DNA of 64,000 nt from Rhinopithecus roxellana (GCF_007565055.1 NC_044566.1:63281064-63345063), one strand, 5' to 3'. Positions 11,192 to 23,640 are shown, numbered from the stretch's first letter. A program made the numbers and translations. Notes: generated by a model not told the origin, from the letters alone.

Positions 11192-11711
11192 ATATCAGTA
11201 TCCTCCTCCGCTAATCTATGACCAGGAATGGAAAGAACCAAGTCTTCTTCATCTTAAATAGCCTCTAATTCAAACAGGCAACAACATGCCTAGTCCTAAA
11301 ATAGAAGTTTCCTGAATATCTGTCCCATTCCTCACTACCAATGGAATAATGAGGCTTTGGGTAAGAGGTTCAGGGTAGATTGAGAAAAATCCTGAATGCC
11401 AAGCTAAGGTGTTTACCTTATTGACAACGGAGATAATTATTTGTCATTTTTGTAAAAGGATGACATAGTCAAATATTTGGCAATGGTGTGTTGATCTAAG
11501 CACCTAGAGTCACAGAGTCCACTTACCCGCACAGTACCCCCTGGAATGAGGGCAGTGGGTATCTGCAGGGGGTGGCAGCCTAGGGAATGAGGTGGGAGGC
11601 CCGGACACACTAACCACCATGTTCTGAGAACACTTGGGTTTTATCCTCTAAGGAGACTCCCAGTTTATCCAGGGCTCTCAATCTATCATTCAGAAAAATA
11701 TGTTTTTCAAG
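11192..11711. other. Unassigned non-coding DNA
   Basis: A stretch around 11400-11480 ('ttgtaaaaggatgacatagt') may be a worn antisense L2. The rest is unassigned. Confidence 0.35.
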
Positions 11712-11755
11712 AGTGTGTGTGTGTGCGCGTGCACATGCGTGCGTGCGTGTGTGTG
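11712..11755 (+). repeat. TG/CG microsatellite at an Alu tail
   Basis: TG repeats with several CG and CA interruptions directly abut the tail side of the antisense Alu and seem to replace its poly(T). Confidence 0.75.
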
Positions 11756-12034
11756 TTTTGAGACGAGTCTCGCTCTGTCGCCCAGACTGGAGTACAATGG
11801 CATGATCTTGGCTCCTCCACTACCAGGTGTAAGCAATTCTCCTGCCTCAGCCTCCTGAGTAGCTGGGATTACAGGCATGTGCCACCATGCCAAGCTAATT
11901 TTTGTATTTTTAGTAGATACAAGGGTGGTTCACCATGTTGGCCAGGGTGGTCTCAAACTCCTGACCTCAAGTGATCTGCTCATCTCAGCCTCCCAAAATG
12001 CTGGGATTATAGGAGTGAGCCACCGCACCCAGCC
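11756..12034 (-). mobile_element. AluS-like element, antisense
   Basis: From 'gagacgagtctcgctctgtc' to 'gagccaccgcacccagcc'. Both arms are present, with a small deletion in the left-reading arm near 11812. The tail is replaced by the TG microsatellite. Confidence 0.88.
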
Positions 12035-12833
12035 AAATGTTTGTGTTTTAAATATTAAAACAGAAATACCAATGTGGTAAGTTAACAAATGAAGATGAAA
12101 TATAAATGAAAATTACATTCTCAGAGTGAGAAGAAAAAATTTAAATGAAAATTATAAACATAATGAATCACAGAGTATTTAAACTACCCATGAAAAATGA
12201 AAAAAAAAATAAGTAGCTACTATAAACAAAACAATTTTGAAAAAAGAACAGTGAAAGGAAGCAAAAGGGATAATATTTAGAGAAACTAAAACAAGTGCTG
12301 ATTGTAAATGAATAAAACTTTCAAGTATTGACAGAATATTAATGCAAAACAGGAAGTTTTAAAAAAATCTGAAGCATAGAAACGTCAGGGTTAAAGAAAA
12401 GGAAATATGTTAGAAATTTAAATTTTGCTCTTTACCATAGTTTTTACATTATTTCCAATTTTTAAACACTTTCTAGCACCTGGTATAGAACAGGCATGGA
12501 ACTAGGTACTGGGGACAATATAGATAGTGGCTGATCATTAGAAATTATCCACAAAAGCTACATTTTAAAAATTTCCTCCTTGAATGATATATTTTTCTGA
12601 CAGCGTTTAAAAAGATTGAAGGAGAGAGCCACTGATACGGACAGGGATGTGAATTTATTTAAATAAAGTAGCATCATTTAGTCTTTTTTCTGTTTCTGAT
12701 CAAGAAGGTAGAAATTTCAATTCCTATAAGAACCTCTAAAAGGTAATCAAATAGTCGTAGGTGGTGACAGAACCCAGAGTGAGGGCTGATTTAGACAGAC
12801 AGTGACTTGGTCCCAGTGGAATGCTCTCCCCAT
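12035..12833. other. A/T-rich unassigned DNA with a possible L2 scrap
   Basis: 12035-12460 is very A-rich on the plus strand with no recognised family. 12470-12525 ('agcacctggtatagaacagg', 'ctaggtactggggac') looks like an antisense L2 3' end fragment. Confidence 0.4.
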
Positions 12834-13203
12834 CTGATATGGTTTGGCTGAATTCCCACCCAAATCTCATCTTGAATTGTAGTTCCCCTAATTCCCACGT
12901 CATGGGAGGGACCCAGAGGGAGGTAACTGAATCATGGGGATGGTTATCCTCATGCTGTTCTCAGGATAGTGAGTGAGTTCTCATGAGATCTCATGGTCGT
13001 ATAAGGGGTTTTTTCCCCTTTACTCGGCACATCTTGCTGCCGCCATGTGAAGGAGGCGATGCTTGCTTCCCCTTCCGCCATAATTGTAAGTCTCCTGAGG
13101 CCTCCCCAGCCATGTGGAACTGTGAGTCAATTAAACCTCTTTCCTTTATAAATTACCCAGTCTTGGGTATTTCTTCATAGCAGCATGAGAACAGACTGAT
13201 ACG
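12834..13203 (+). mobile_element. Solo LTR of the MST (MaLR) group, MSTB-like
   Basis: Starts 'tgatatggtttggctgaatt' and ends 'gcatgagaacagactgatac', with 'cagccatgtggaactgtgag' and the poly(A)-signal region 'caattaaacctctttccttt' in between. Complete LTR without flanking internal region, so a solo LTR. Confidence 0.88.
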
Positions 13204-13502
13204 GCGTCATTTCCACCAACCCAAAGCCTCCTGTCTTTTAGGGCCCAAGTGTAACCTAGCCCCTTCTCCCTCCTCAAAGCCTCAACTGCTTACCTGGGAT
13301 ATCAGACCCCTACTCAGGGGACGCAATCCAGGGGCTGTTTTTGCATCAGTAAAGAGTACAACTTTCTGCTTAAGATTTAGTTACACAACAAGTATACCTA
13401 CTTGTACTACACTTGATATCCTTTAGCCTACAAGGAACCTCAATTACATGTTTTTATCCTGACAATACAGCGAGAAGTAAGGTTTTTAGAAGTGAAAAGG
13501 TG

Positions 13503-13814
13503 GGCCGGGTGTGGTGGCTCACGCCTGTAATCCCAGCACATTGGGAGGCTGAGGCGGATGGATCACCTGAGGTTGGAAGGTCAAGACCAACCTGACCAAC
13601 ATGGAGAAACCCTGTCTCTACTAAAAAAAAAAAAAATACAAAATTAGCCAAGTGTGATGGTGCATGCCTGTAACCCCAGCTACTTGGGAGGCTAAGGCAG
13701 GAGAATCGCTTAAAGCCGGGAGGCAGAGGTTGAAGTGAGCCAAGATCGCGCCATTGCACTCCAGCAAGGGCAATAAGAGCAAAACTCCATCTCAAAAAAA
13801 AAAAAAAAAAAAAA
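13503..13814 (+). mobile_element. AluS element (Sp/Sq-like)
   Basis: 'ggccgggtgtggtggctcac' to a long A tail. 'accaacatggagaaaccctg' is typical of Sp/Sq. An A-run expansion occurs at 13624-13637. The flank agaagtgaaaa is duplicated (about 13488-13498 and 13814-13824). Confidence 0.9.
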
Positions 13815-14984
13815 GAAGTGAAAAAGTTAGAATGTGAGTGAACAGCAGAGCAGAGACTTGAACTCAGGCCTTCTCTCTGGAAGTTCTGTGATCTTTCCAC
13901 AGCCTGGCATTAGCCAGAAATAGCTTTGCATGGAATTCAATTTCATTATTATATATCTTTTTAAAATTCCCCATATCTATCTACATGACATTGCCTGTGC
14001 TCACTCACTCTACCTCTTGCATATGTGTGTGTGTGTATTTCGTTATATAAAATGAATTTGATATAGGGAAACAGGGAAGTCTTTTTTCTTAAGCAACATA
14101 AAGATAAGCTCTTTAATGCCTACATCTTCAACATCCATATTGGTTTCTGCCTTGTTACTCAAGTATCCAGCACAGAATAAAAGCAATAAAGCAATGGGCT
14201 CTTAATCAATATTTCTATAATTATTTTTAGGATGAGAGCAATCAAAGACATTTTCAGGGATCCACGCCTAAAGACATCCATCGAGTTCATCCTAAGATAG
14301 TTTCCTTAGGGATAAATGAGATTTATTTCTTATAGCTGTCCCATAAAATGACTATATTGTTACTTCTAAAAAAGTAATAAGGACTTACGGAGAATTTTAT
14401 GACCACTGAAATAACACTCCCCTGAGAAATTCAGGAAGATGGCAAAATTTCAAATGCTGACAATTTGTTAGGGGAGTGCTGTGGCATTTTGTTCCATGTA
14501 TTGTCAATTTCAAAACATGACATGACTTATAAAAGTGGCTTTTATCATCATCTTTTCTGAACATAAGCAGGTTCTGCTTTTTCTTGCTGTATCAATGATT
14601 TTATACAGCCTTCTTTCATCTTTTAATTTTTGTCAGAATGTTGCAGAGATTGTTTCAGCCCGACTTTGATCTCCACTGCAAGAATGAACTGAATTCAATA
14701 ATAGAGGGAATTGCAATGCACATCGGACCCCAGGGGGATCAGCCCATCCTTCAGTGGAGGGTTCCTGCCTTATTTCACACTGAAATTTAACTCTTTCTCC
14801 GGCCCCTGGTAACTACAGGTCAAGTAGCCTTTTCAGTCCCTTTCTTTTTATTCTTTTCTTATTTTTAAGTGGCGCTACATTTCCAAAGAAATTCTTTTTC
14901 CTTTTCTTACTTCATGCTCCATGTTTAGAAAATATAAGAAGTCTCCAATAATCCCAACTACTAACATGAAAATAGAAAGTAATC
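13815..14984. other. Unassigned non-coding DNA
   Basis: About 1.2 kb with no recognised repeat apart from a short TG run near 14025. No exon recognised. Confidence 0.4.
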
Positions 14985-15552
14985 TAGGAATTTATCTTTT
15001 ATTATATATTTTAATATATAAGTATAAAAATAGTCTCATGCATAATACTGTCTTGATTTTTTCCATTTAAATAATCATGGATATTTGTGAAAATATATTT
15101 TACTATTACAACAAGAATGAAGGCACATTGTTTTAAATACATCTGTTTATTTTCTCAAGGTAATTCCTTATGTGGAATTATTTGAAAGAAAGGTATTCAT
15201 GATATGAATACCTTTAAGGTTTCTTTTTTAAATATTAGTAAAGTATCTTCCTTAAATATAATATCAATTTGTGATTTTGACCTCAGTGTATGAGACTGCC
15301 CAGTTTGCCACATACTCACCAATACTCTATGTATTACTATCCTTTTCAATCTTTGTCAGTCTAATAATATTGTGGTAAATTTGTTTTATGATATCAATTG
15401 TAATGGCAAAAAATGTATCATAAGTTTGTTGGATATTGGCTTTGCTTTTCTTATGAATGTGCATTTATGGCCTATGCCCATTTTGCAATTGAATATGACA
15501 TATTTTTATGTATTCTTTTTACTGATTTGTAAAGGTTCTTTACATGTTCTTG
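14985..15552 (-). mobile_element. L1M LINE fragment, antisense
   Basis: 'aaggtaattccttatgtgga', 'gttctttacatgttcttgtg' and intervening T-rich text follow the antisense 3' region of very old L1M/L1ME elements. Confidence 0.6.
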
Positions 15553-15915
15553 TGATTGTTAATTTTGTGTCAAACTCACTGATCCACAGAATGCCCAGCC
15601 AGCTGATTAAACATGATTTCTAGATGTGCCTGTGAGGGTGTTTCTGGAAGATAATTCGCATTTAAATTGGTGGACTGAATAAAGCAGATGGCCTCTCCCA
15701 ATGTGGATGGGCACCATTCAATCCTTTAAGCGCCTGAATGGGATAAAAAGGCTACAGGAGGTTGAATTTGCTCTCTTCCCTGACTACTTGAACTAGAACA
15801 GGGATCTTCTCCTGCCCTCAGTACGGTGCTCAGGTCTTCAGAATCAGACTGGAATCTTCCCCTGCAAATTTTAGTTGACTCTTTACCTGAATAACATAAT
15901 CAGATAATTTATATA
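15553..15915 (+). mobile_element. MLT2-type ERVL LTR
   Basis: 'gattgttaattttgtgtcaa', 'gtgcctgtgagggtgtttct', 'ggtggactgaataaagcaga' and 'ataatcagataatttatata' follow MLT2 in plus orientation. The 3' end is worn. It is the opposite orientation to the copy at 7214-7982. Confidence 0.8.
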
Positions 15916-16589
15916 TATCAAACTTATAATGCTTAGCGAATTAAAGTTTTTAAGTTACTAAATTTCACAAGAGATATTTTCAAAATATCACATAAAATAA
16001 AATATGAAAACTTTTTGTCATATATGCTTTCAAACTTAAAATTCCTAACAGTAGATCTCTAATTGCTTTCCACTATTTACTAAGCCATTCATCATTTTTT
16101 TAATGCAGTGTCCACAAGGTCCAGCACCAAAAGAAACTATATGAAAGCAATATAATCTTACCACTATTTAGATTGTTAAAATTAGTTTTGGGGAATTTAT
16201 TCCTCAGTTAATCTTGTCCGATGTATATCTATGTACTGAGATTCAGGATTTTATCCTATCAGCACTACCATAAGAGTTTAGATTTCCTTAAATGAGAAAA
16301 ATATATGTGTATGTTTTAGATATATAGCTCTAGAATTATGAATTTCTATTGACAATACTATATACATAGGTAACATATCTCATATGTCCTCCAATTGTGA
16401 TCAGAGAAAAACGCACAAGAAATATTAAGAGCCTTTTCTTTAGAGTTTCTGAATAAAAACGTGAGAAGCAGCAAACTTGTGTTCTGGGGTGCTAAAGCAT
16501 CCTGCAAATCTTCAGCTCTGGAGTCACAGGACCAGACAACTGGGATCCATGAAAGCATCCCAGGACTCACCGTCTACTCCCTCACTTCA
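15916..16589. other. A/T-rich unassigned DNA
   Basis: No repeat family or exon recognised. Confidence 0.4.
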
Positions 16590-16692
16590 CAGGGAAGACA
16601 CTGTCACCCACAGGGATTAGGTGATTTGTCCAAGGTGACAGCACAAGTCAGTGTCTAGAAGCCCACTCTCCTACAGTCCTAGTCACTGTCCT
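16590..16692 (-). mobile_element. MIR SINE fragment, antisense
   Basis: 'ggtgatttgtccaaggtgac' and the following 'agcacaagtcagtg' correspond to the antisense MIR core (ttgcccaaggtcacacagct). The ends are diverged. Confidence 0.5.
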
Positions 16693-18485
16693 GCCCAGCA
16701 CGCTGCCTCTCTTGAGTCTTTGGGAAGGAGTGCAAGGCCGTGTTGATTTCTGTGCTCAACACACAAACACTCATACTCTACCCGCACTGCTCTCCAGGGA
16801 TCGCTCACACAGAACCTCAGCCAGTACCTACCTGCTGCTAACAGACTCCCACGAATGTGGGGCAGCTGAACTCAGCTTCCCATGAGCACTCAGCAGAGGG
16901 AAGATCATAGGACACTGTGAGAGTCCAGTTGGCTGCCAATTTATTAATATGTTGTAGGACTTCAACAATGGAATATCATCCTCAGACTCAAGCTACACAT
17001 GGATGCCTCCTCCAATAAGCCATGGTGCCACATTCAGTGCCTCTCACCCTGGTGTGCATCACGGGATGAGGACATTGGAGCCAGGTTCCAGCCCTGTGTC
17101 CATCACTAACCTCACCCTGGGAGGGTGATAAGAGTCATCTCACCTCTCCTGGCATCCGTCTCCTCCTCTGTGGAATGTCTGTGGTCACCTGGATAATATC
17201 TAGGGTGCCAGTATCACTATTCTAGGCTTCTGTGATGGTAAAGAAGGCTTGGGAAGAAGGAAGCTAGTGATGACTATGAAGACAGCCTGAGAGATACACA
17301 GGACTCTCTCAAGGCAAAGTATATTTCCTGGATGAGTAACCAGGCTCCAGGCAGAGAACACATCTTTTCCTTAATTGTAATAAAAACCAGGGAGATGTGG
17401 TCTCTTTTTCACACACCTTCAGAGCCACTGCTGCACACAAAACTAAGAGCACCTGCTTGAAACAGTAGCAGCTCTTTGACCTCCAGCCTAATTAGCACAT
17501 TTCTCCAGTGAAACCATCGTGACAGGGTCTGCCCTGGCTCATTTCCTTCATTAACAAACCTTCCAAGAGGCAACAGAAGTCTCCTGTGTCAGCACCAACC
17601 TTAGAGGCACATCTTGTGGCTGACAGGGCCCGAGGTGTGGTGGCATTTTTCATTTTCTAATCAAAGGGGTCAGAGTAAATGGGTCTTGGCAGTTGACGGC
17701 TGCAGCTGTCTGATGTGTCAACTCCTTGCCAAACACAGTTCCTAATAAATCGTGTTGGAAAAAGAATTCACCCCTCAGCTTTCTGTCACAACGGCTGTGG
17801 TGGGAGATCCTTGGGTGGCCACTTTCCTGTCACACTTATTTGTGCAAGAGGTGGGGAGTATGTGCATGTAGACACACTTACATCCATGCATAAACACTCA
17901 CGCACAGGAACGGCATGGAGGAGCCCTGCATTACTGTGGTCGTGTTTTTAATACTCAACCCTGAAAACCGAGGAGAGTGAGTGGGGAGGGGCACCAGCAT
18001 CTGCTAATACTTAACACGAGCATGGAAGCCACTAAAAGATGTGCAGGAGGGCAGCTCTTGGAGCTGCTGGTGGCCCTCTGTCCTCATGCACAGGTGATAA
18101 GAATGACAGGGGTCCAGTGCCTGGTCAGGCCAGCACAGGGCGTGCTTAACTGGAAGTCCGCATGGGTCACAGCAGGCAGGGAGACACAAAATGCTGTGGC
18201 TGCAGCATCCAGAGAAACCCATCCATCTTGACCTCACACCCAAGCTGAGGGGGCTATCCAGAAAGGAAAGGATTGTAAAATAGCTCCTTCTTTGCTCACA
18301 GAACCTCAGCACACAACAATAGAACCAAGCACTCAAACTAGAGAAAGTACCATGGACACAGTAAAGAAATACTCCCAGAAAAGGAGAAGGACCTGAGTTA
18401 ATCTTTCAGAACTTCTTGGAAGAAGTAACCCTACCTAGCAATGCTGGGAAGAAACACTATATTTGCAGTCAACTTGAAATTAGTA
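16693..18485. other. Repeat-poor block, possible weak MIR at 17080-17230
   Basis: About 1.8 kb with almost no recognisable transposon. 17080-17230 ('ggagccaggttccagccctg', 'tcctctgtggaatgtctgtg') may be a plus-strand MIR. 17440-17960 is unique and carries clustered homeodomain- and E-box-like words (taattag, cagctg). No splice-flanked exon was identified. Confidence 0.4.
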
Positions 18486-19013
18486 CAGTAGTCTCCCTTT
18501 ATCCATGGTTTTAGTTACCCAGGGCCAACTGTAGTCCAAAAACATTAAGTGAAAAATTTAAATAACAATTTATAAGTTTTCAATTGCATGCCATCCTGAG
18601 TAGCAAGATGAAATCTCACGCTGCACTGCTCAGTCCCATCCAGGATGGGAATCATCCCTCGGTCTGGGAGATTCACTCTATAAACTCTGCCTACCCTGAG
18701 TCACTTAGTAGCCATCTCAGTGATCAGACGGACTGTGGTGGTGTCTCAGTGCTTGTGTTCAAGGAACCCTTATTTTACTTAAGAATGGCCCCAAAGTGCA
18801 AGAAGAGTGATGGACTGGCATATTATTACAATTATCTATTTTATTATTACTGTTCTTAATCTCTTACTGTGTCTAATTTATAAATCAAATCTGATCCTAG
18901 GTACGTATGTAAAGGAAAAAACATGGTATATGTATCCTTTGGTACCACGGAAGGTTTCAGACATCCACTGGGGGTCTTAGAACTCATCCTTAGGAATGGA
19001 TAGAAGAACTGAT
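18486..19013 (+). mobile_element. MER2/Tigger1 deletion derivative
   Basis: Starts at a TA dinucleotide with the Tigger1 terminus 'cagtagtctccctttatcc' and ends with 'catccactgggggtcttaga' followed by a worn right terminus. The internal join after 'gatggactggcatattatta' is the MER2 structure: Tigger1 ends around a large deletion. The first codons of the ancestral transposase survive at 18785 (MAPKCKKSDG), then the frame leaves the gene. Confidence 0.85.
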
Positions 19014-19589
19014 GTACATAATAGAACTATAGACTAAGGCCCCTGATATAAGAAAGTGAAATCTCAATGTCTTGGCTACATTGAGAGAAAGTTCTCACCA
19101 GTTCCTTAGGAAGGAAGAACTAGACAAAACCTACCACACATAATCTAAATGTATTGCATATATTTAGGGTAAAAATAACACACAGAAAATACATCTAATT
19201 CTATCTAATGGATTTAGTTATTCTCAATATATCCCTGTTGTCTTCATAAAGTTCTGACTTGCTTGACAGATATCTGAATGGAACCCCACACAGCCCCTAG
19301 CACAACAGAGAAGATGGGGCCTAGGGGCCAGGTGTGGAAGCAGATTTATGGAAGCTGGCTCATATTTTATTTACATCTCAGTGTGCCCCAAGTTAAAACA
19401 GCACATTATTCTCAGAGATCTACATACCAACACAGTCAAGACTCAGCAACAATCCTATAATGCCTGGTTGGTCTGGTTAATATCATGCCTGTTATGGCCC
19501 CACCACCATTAAGTAGAATAAACACACACATTCTGCAATTCAGCTTAACATGTATAAGACTTCTTTTTAAAGAATCAGTGGGAGTGAAC
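19014..19589. other. Unassigned non-coding DNA
   Basis: No confident repeat or exon. Confidence 0.4.
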
Positions 19590-19735
19590 ACTGAGTATCA
19601 CTGAGTTCAAATGCCTCCTTTTACTGATGAAGAACCTGAGGCCCAAACGAGTAAATTAGCTTGCCTAAGGCCACCCAGCCAGTTAGTTTTAAGAGCTGAA
19701 GGTAGGGCCCAGTGGTCCTGGCTACCAGTCCACCT
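19590..19735 (-). mobile_element. MIR SINE, antisense
   Basis: 'ttttactgatgaagaacctg', 'aggcccaaacgagtaaatta' and 'aaggccacccagccagttag' match the antisense MIR core and flank. Confidence 0.65.
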
Positions 19736-21228
19736 CTCCTTCCCTAGGTTTCATTACCTTGTGAAGTTAAAGGAAACCAATAAATTATATTTTCATATGT
19801 AATTATGAACAATTTATTACACACAAAGATACGTTATCTTTAATGCTTACAATCTTTACAATATTTACATTGATTATCTTTTTCTTACGATTTTTTGACA
19901 AGATGAACTAAGTCTAAAGAAAACAAAGAAAAACAATGCCTAGTCTTTAGTGACTCTGGTGACTGGTTACTCCGGAATATGTGGCTGGCTGACATGCAGT
20001 CTGGTCAAAATTACCCTTACAACTAGCCAGAAAGGAACCTTCAGATGCCAATGACAGATTCACACATTCACATAGGACTCCATGATACTCAAACTCCAGT
20101 TGGGGAAGCTATTTTATTGATATCACCAAAGGAGCCAAAACTGTCTCACACACGTACGACCTGCACATATTCAACCATGTAAAAATATTCAACAGAATGC
20201 ACCAGCTTCGCACTGAAAAGTTGCCACATTCACCTAGTCTAGTCTGTTGGCTGACTAGACATATTCATCGCAGTTATTGCATTAATGAGATCTAGACATT
20301 CTTAATCACAATGTCTGTAATATTTCATTTTAGTGGTACCTGCTAGCAGAGAAAAAAAAATCTACATTTCACTTCATTTATCCTGTACATTTCTCTCACA
20401 TCTTGTAGTACTTTCTATTCAGATGGCTCTGGCTCAAGAATGTGCAATGCAGGTGCCTGCAGTAATTTAATAGCTCTGTTATCTGCATGGCAAATTCACG
20501 GGGGTAAGATGTGGATGCCACAGAAACAAAGTTACCTTTTTATCTAAGCACCCACTTAAATAAGTTTTCTGTTTAAACAGTATTTCAGAAGTAATCTGGC
20601 ATTGCCCTTAATTGAAAACACAAATTTCCACAATTTCTACACCTTAAGAGATCCCAAGAACCGCCTCAAGCTGAGGTGTTAGCTCTGACTCTCACTGCAT
20701 CCCTGCCTGGGGAGGGCAGGGCAAGCGAGCAGCTGGACAGGGGACTTCAAGAAAACCAGGAAGAGGACAGTAGAGTACCAAAGGCTCCTTGTTCCTTTCT
20801 CAGTTATTCCCCACCACGACCGTCTTACTATCTGCACCTCAAGCCCCTCACTTCCCTTCCTTACCTCCTCCTCCATCTTTCCTTTGACTTAATGTATTTC
20901 TCTCCCCCTCCTACTTTTCCATCTGTCCAATTTTACCTACCGAGAGTGAAACTATTATATTTATACACTATGATGGTATCTTGAACAAAATGTCAAATTA
21001 CGTCTGCTCTGCTGTTCTTATACATGAGGATATGGCTCTGATCACAAAAGATGATTTATTCCATCTTCTATGAACTAGTCTTCTGATCAATGGTATGAAC
21101 TTGTAAAATAAGCAATCAGGGATAAAGACAGCATCTATGGTCTTAGAAAAATATTCCCAGTCCCAACTCCTATACAAAGCTTTAAAGTGAAAATGTGAGA
21201 TCTTCATTAGCTCTATGTCACCAACTGT
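19736..21228. other. 1.5-kb repeat-free block
   Basis: I recognise no transposon across the whole stretch. 20250-20340 contains 'ttattgcattaatgagatct', a POU/homeodomain-like A/T word. 20780-20940 is C/T-rich. No exon recognised. Conservation is unknown from sequence alone. Confidence 0.4.
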
Positions 21229-21650
21229 TTATCAGTCTGTTCTCACATTGCTATAAAGAAGTACCTGGGACTGGGTAATTTTTTTTAAAAAAAGGTTTAA
21301 TTAGCTCATGTTTTTGCAAGCTGTATAGGAAGCATAGCAGCTTCTGCTTCTAGGGAGGGCCTCAGGAAGCTTGCAATCATGGCAGAAGTGAAGGGGGAGC
21401 AGGTGTCTCACATAGTACCAACAAGAGCATGAGAGAGATGGGGGCAGGTGTCACACACTTTGAAATGACCAGACCTGGGGGGAACTCACTTGCTATCACA
21501 AGGACGTAGCAAACGGGACGGTGCTAAGCCATTCATGAGAAAACCACCCCTGTTATCTGATCACCTCACACCAGGCCCCCACCTCCAACACTGGGGATTA
21601 CATTTCAATATGAGATTTGGGTAGGGACACACATCCAAACCGTATCGCCA
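21229..21650 (-). mobile_element. MST-type MaLR LTR, antisense
   Basis: 'atcagtctgttctcacattg' at the left, 'ggcctcaggaagcttgcaat' in the middle and 'acacatccaaaccgtatc' at the right are a complete antisense MST/THE1-group LTR. It is the same subfamily pattern as the split LTR at 46027-51260. Confidence 0.82.
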
Positions 21651-21785
21651 ACCCAGGACCCTAACGCTCCAGTCTTTAGGAATTCATGTGGTGTAGCTCC
21701 ACATGAAGGAAGAAATAACTGCCATTAGGAATCTTGAAGATGCTACTGTCAGAAGTCTTGTTATATCCAAACCGACAATCCAATC

Positions 21786-21985
21786 TAGAACTGTACTATC
21801 CAATAAGGGAACTACTAGCCACACATGGCAATGTAAAGTCATTAACATTAAATAAGATTTAGAATTCAGCTCCTCAGTTATACCAGCCCCAATTCAATGG
21901 CTCATTAGCCCCATGTGACTAGTGGCTACTGTATCAAGAGCCAAGGTGAACACTGCAGAAATTTCGATTGGGCAGAGCTGATCTA
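21786..21985 (+). mobile_element. hAT-Charlie non-autonomous element (MER33/MER3-like)
   Basis: 'gaactgtactatccaataag', 'catgtgactagtggctactg' and 'aaatttcgattgggcagagc' are the inverted-terminus and subterminal pattern of this MITE group. I did not fix the exact subfamily. Confidence 0.6.
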
Positions 21986-22369
21986 AAGACACATGAAGGC
22001 CCCATTACAAACCAGCAAGTAAGAAAATGCCTTTCTTGGCAATTTGACTATAGTCGTGAATTCTGTCTCTAGTTCTGGAGGTAAGTGGGCATACTTGCGT
22101 TAAAGCCAGCAATTTTCAACTGTGCTCCATGGAGTCCCTTAGTAACTGGTGGAGGTAGAAAGGACAGGGAAGGGAAAGAGGCAGACAGAGCAGGCTCAGG
22201 GCTCCATACATCCCTCTTCAACCAGCACCTCTGCCTCCATGGAGTTGTATGTATCACTTGACTCCAAGCTCCAAACATTATATATTCACTTTGGAGGTTT
22301 AATTGCTATAAATTATCATGAATGGGAAAAAAACTGGAGAGACGTGGGATCTACCACCACATCACTAGA

Positions 22370-22700
22370 GACAGCCCTAAAATCCATTCGATTGCTTCCA
22401 GGATAAAATCATGTTTTCTAACCTCACATGGGCCTTCTGTGCAACTCTGCAATTTCCCCATGCACCTCTTACTGACTCAGGGTATTACTCAAAGAACCAT
22501 TACGTGCCTCGTTATGCAATCCCATATCCAATTCTATCATGGTTACTCTCTGCAAAAACGCTACATCTTAATTACCTGGGACAAAGGAGGCGACCTGATA
22601 TGACCTCCTTGAAGCCTTTACTTCTCTGTCCAAAATTTCTCAGCACTCATCCTTTATGCCTTTGTTTCTGTCTTCATGGCTATACCGCCACTTGTATATT
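22370..22700 (+). mobile_element. L2 LINE fragment (3'-side)
   Basis: 'aaatccattcgattgcttcc' and 'aggataaaatcatgttttct' recall the L2 ORF segment 'ttcaatggcttcccattgca' and 'aggataaagtccaaactcc'. It is followed by C/T-rich L2-like text. It must be a separate copy from the next one because the order is 3' part before 5' part. Confidence 0.5.
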
Positions 22701-23006
22701 TAATAATTGCATTCCCTCCTATTTGCCCCAGGAATTGCTCTATCTCCCATTCTCACTTGCTTTCATCTTCAATCGCTCCCTGGTTACTACTCAGAGCATA
22801 AGCATTCTTATGTGCTTAAAAAAAGAAAAAAAAAAGCAAACACAAAACAAACTATCTTCTCCCGCTACAGTTCTTTCCCTTTTCCTCACCAAACTTCTCA
22901 ACAGTAGTAGACACTCTCCACCTTTACCTTCCTTACCCCCTTGTAACCTGATTTCTGCCTTCACACATTTTGTTAAAAACTTACTTCAAAGCTACCAGTA
23001 ACATCT

Positions 23007-23302
23007 TTTCTTTTTTCCTTTTTTAGACAGAGTCTCGCTCTGTTGCCAGGCTGGAGTGCAGTGGCATGATCTCGGCTCACTGCAACTTCCGCCTCCTGGG
23101 TTCAAGCCATTCTCCTGCCTCAGCCTCCCAAGTAGCTGAGACTACAGGTGAGCGCCACCACGCCCAGCTAATTTTTGTACTTTTAGTAGAGACAGGGTTT
23201 CACTGTGTTGGCCAAAATGGTCTCGATCTCTTGACCTTATGATCTGCCCGCCTCGACCTCCCAAAGTGCTGGGATTACAGGTGTGAGCCACCGCGCCTGG
23301 CC
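23007..23302 (-). mobile_element. AluS/Sc-like element, antisense
   Basis: Complete antisense Alu ending 'gccaccgcgcctggcc'. The flanks accagtaacatcttt and accagtgacatcttt are the target-site duplication, differing by one base. It splits an L2. Confidence 0.9.
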
Positions 23303-23640
23303 ACCAGTGACATCTTTAATCACAGTCTGCAGATCCATTCTCCTCAATATCGAAACATCTCAGCACCACAGCACAGGTGGCTTGACCAGCCATCTCTTTC
23401 CAGGAACCTCTCTCCCTCAGCTTTGGTGATGCTGACACTCCTCCTCCTCGCTGACCACACCTTCTCTGGCTGTCTCCCATCTCGTGCCCCCCGCAACCTA
23501 GACAGCTACTCCCTGCACAATGTGTCAGCTTCCCTCTTCCCATTTCATTCTGCATGCACTCCTTCAATGATGTCAGTCACGATTCCAAACATCACTTATT
23601 TTCCATGGCTACTCTCCTTATTTTCAGCCCAAATCTGCAG

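Noticed and set aside
11712..11755. CRISPR-like or satellite repeat
   Set aside because: Simple dinucleotide repeat; no spacer-repeat architecture anywhere in the window.
13454..13900. 148-codon minus-strand open frame
   Set aside because: Antisense Alu translation; a common artefact in primate DNA.
22411..23001. 196-codon open frame, the longest in the window
   Set aside because: Falls in L2 sequence interrupted by an A-rich stretch and an Alu junction; no domain recognised.
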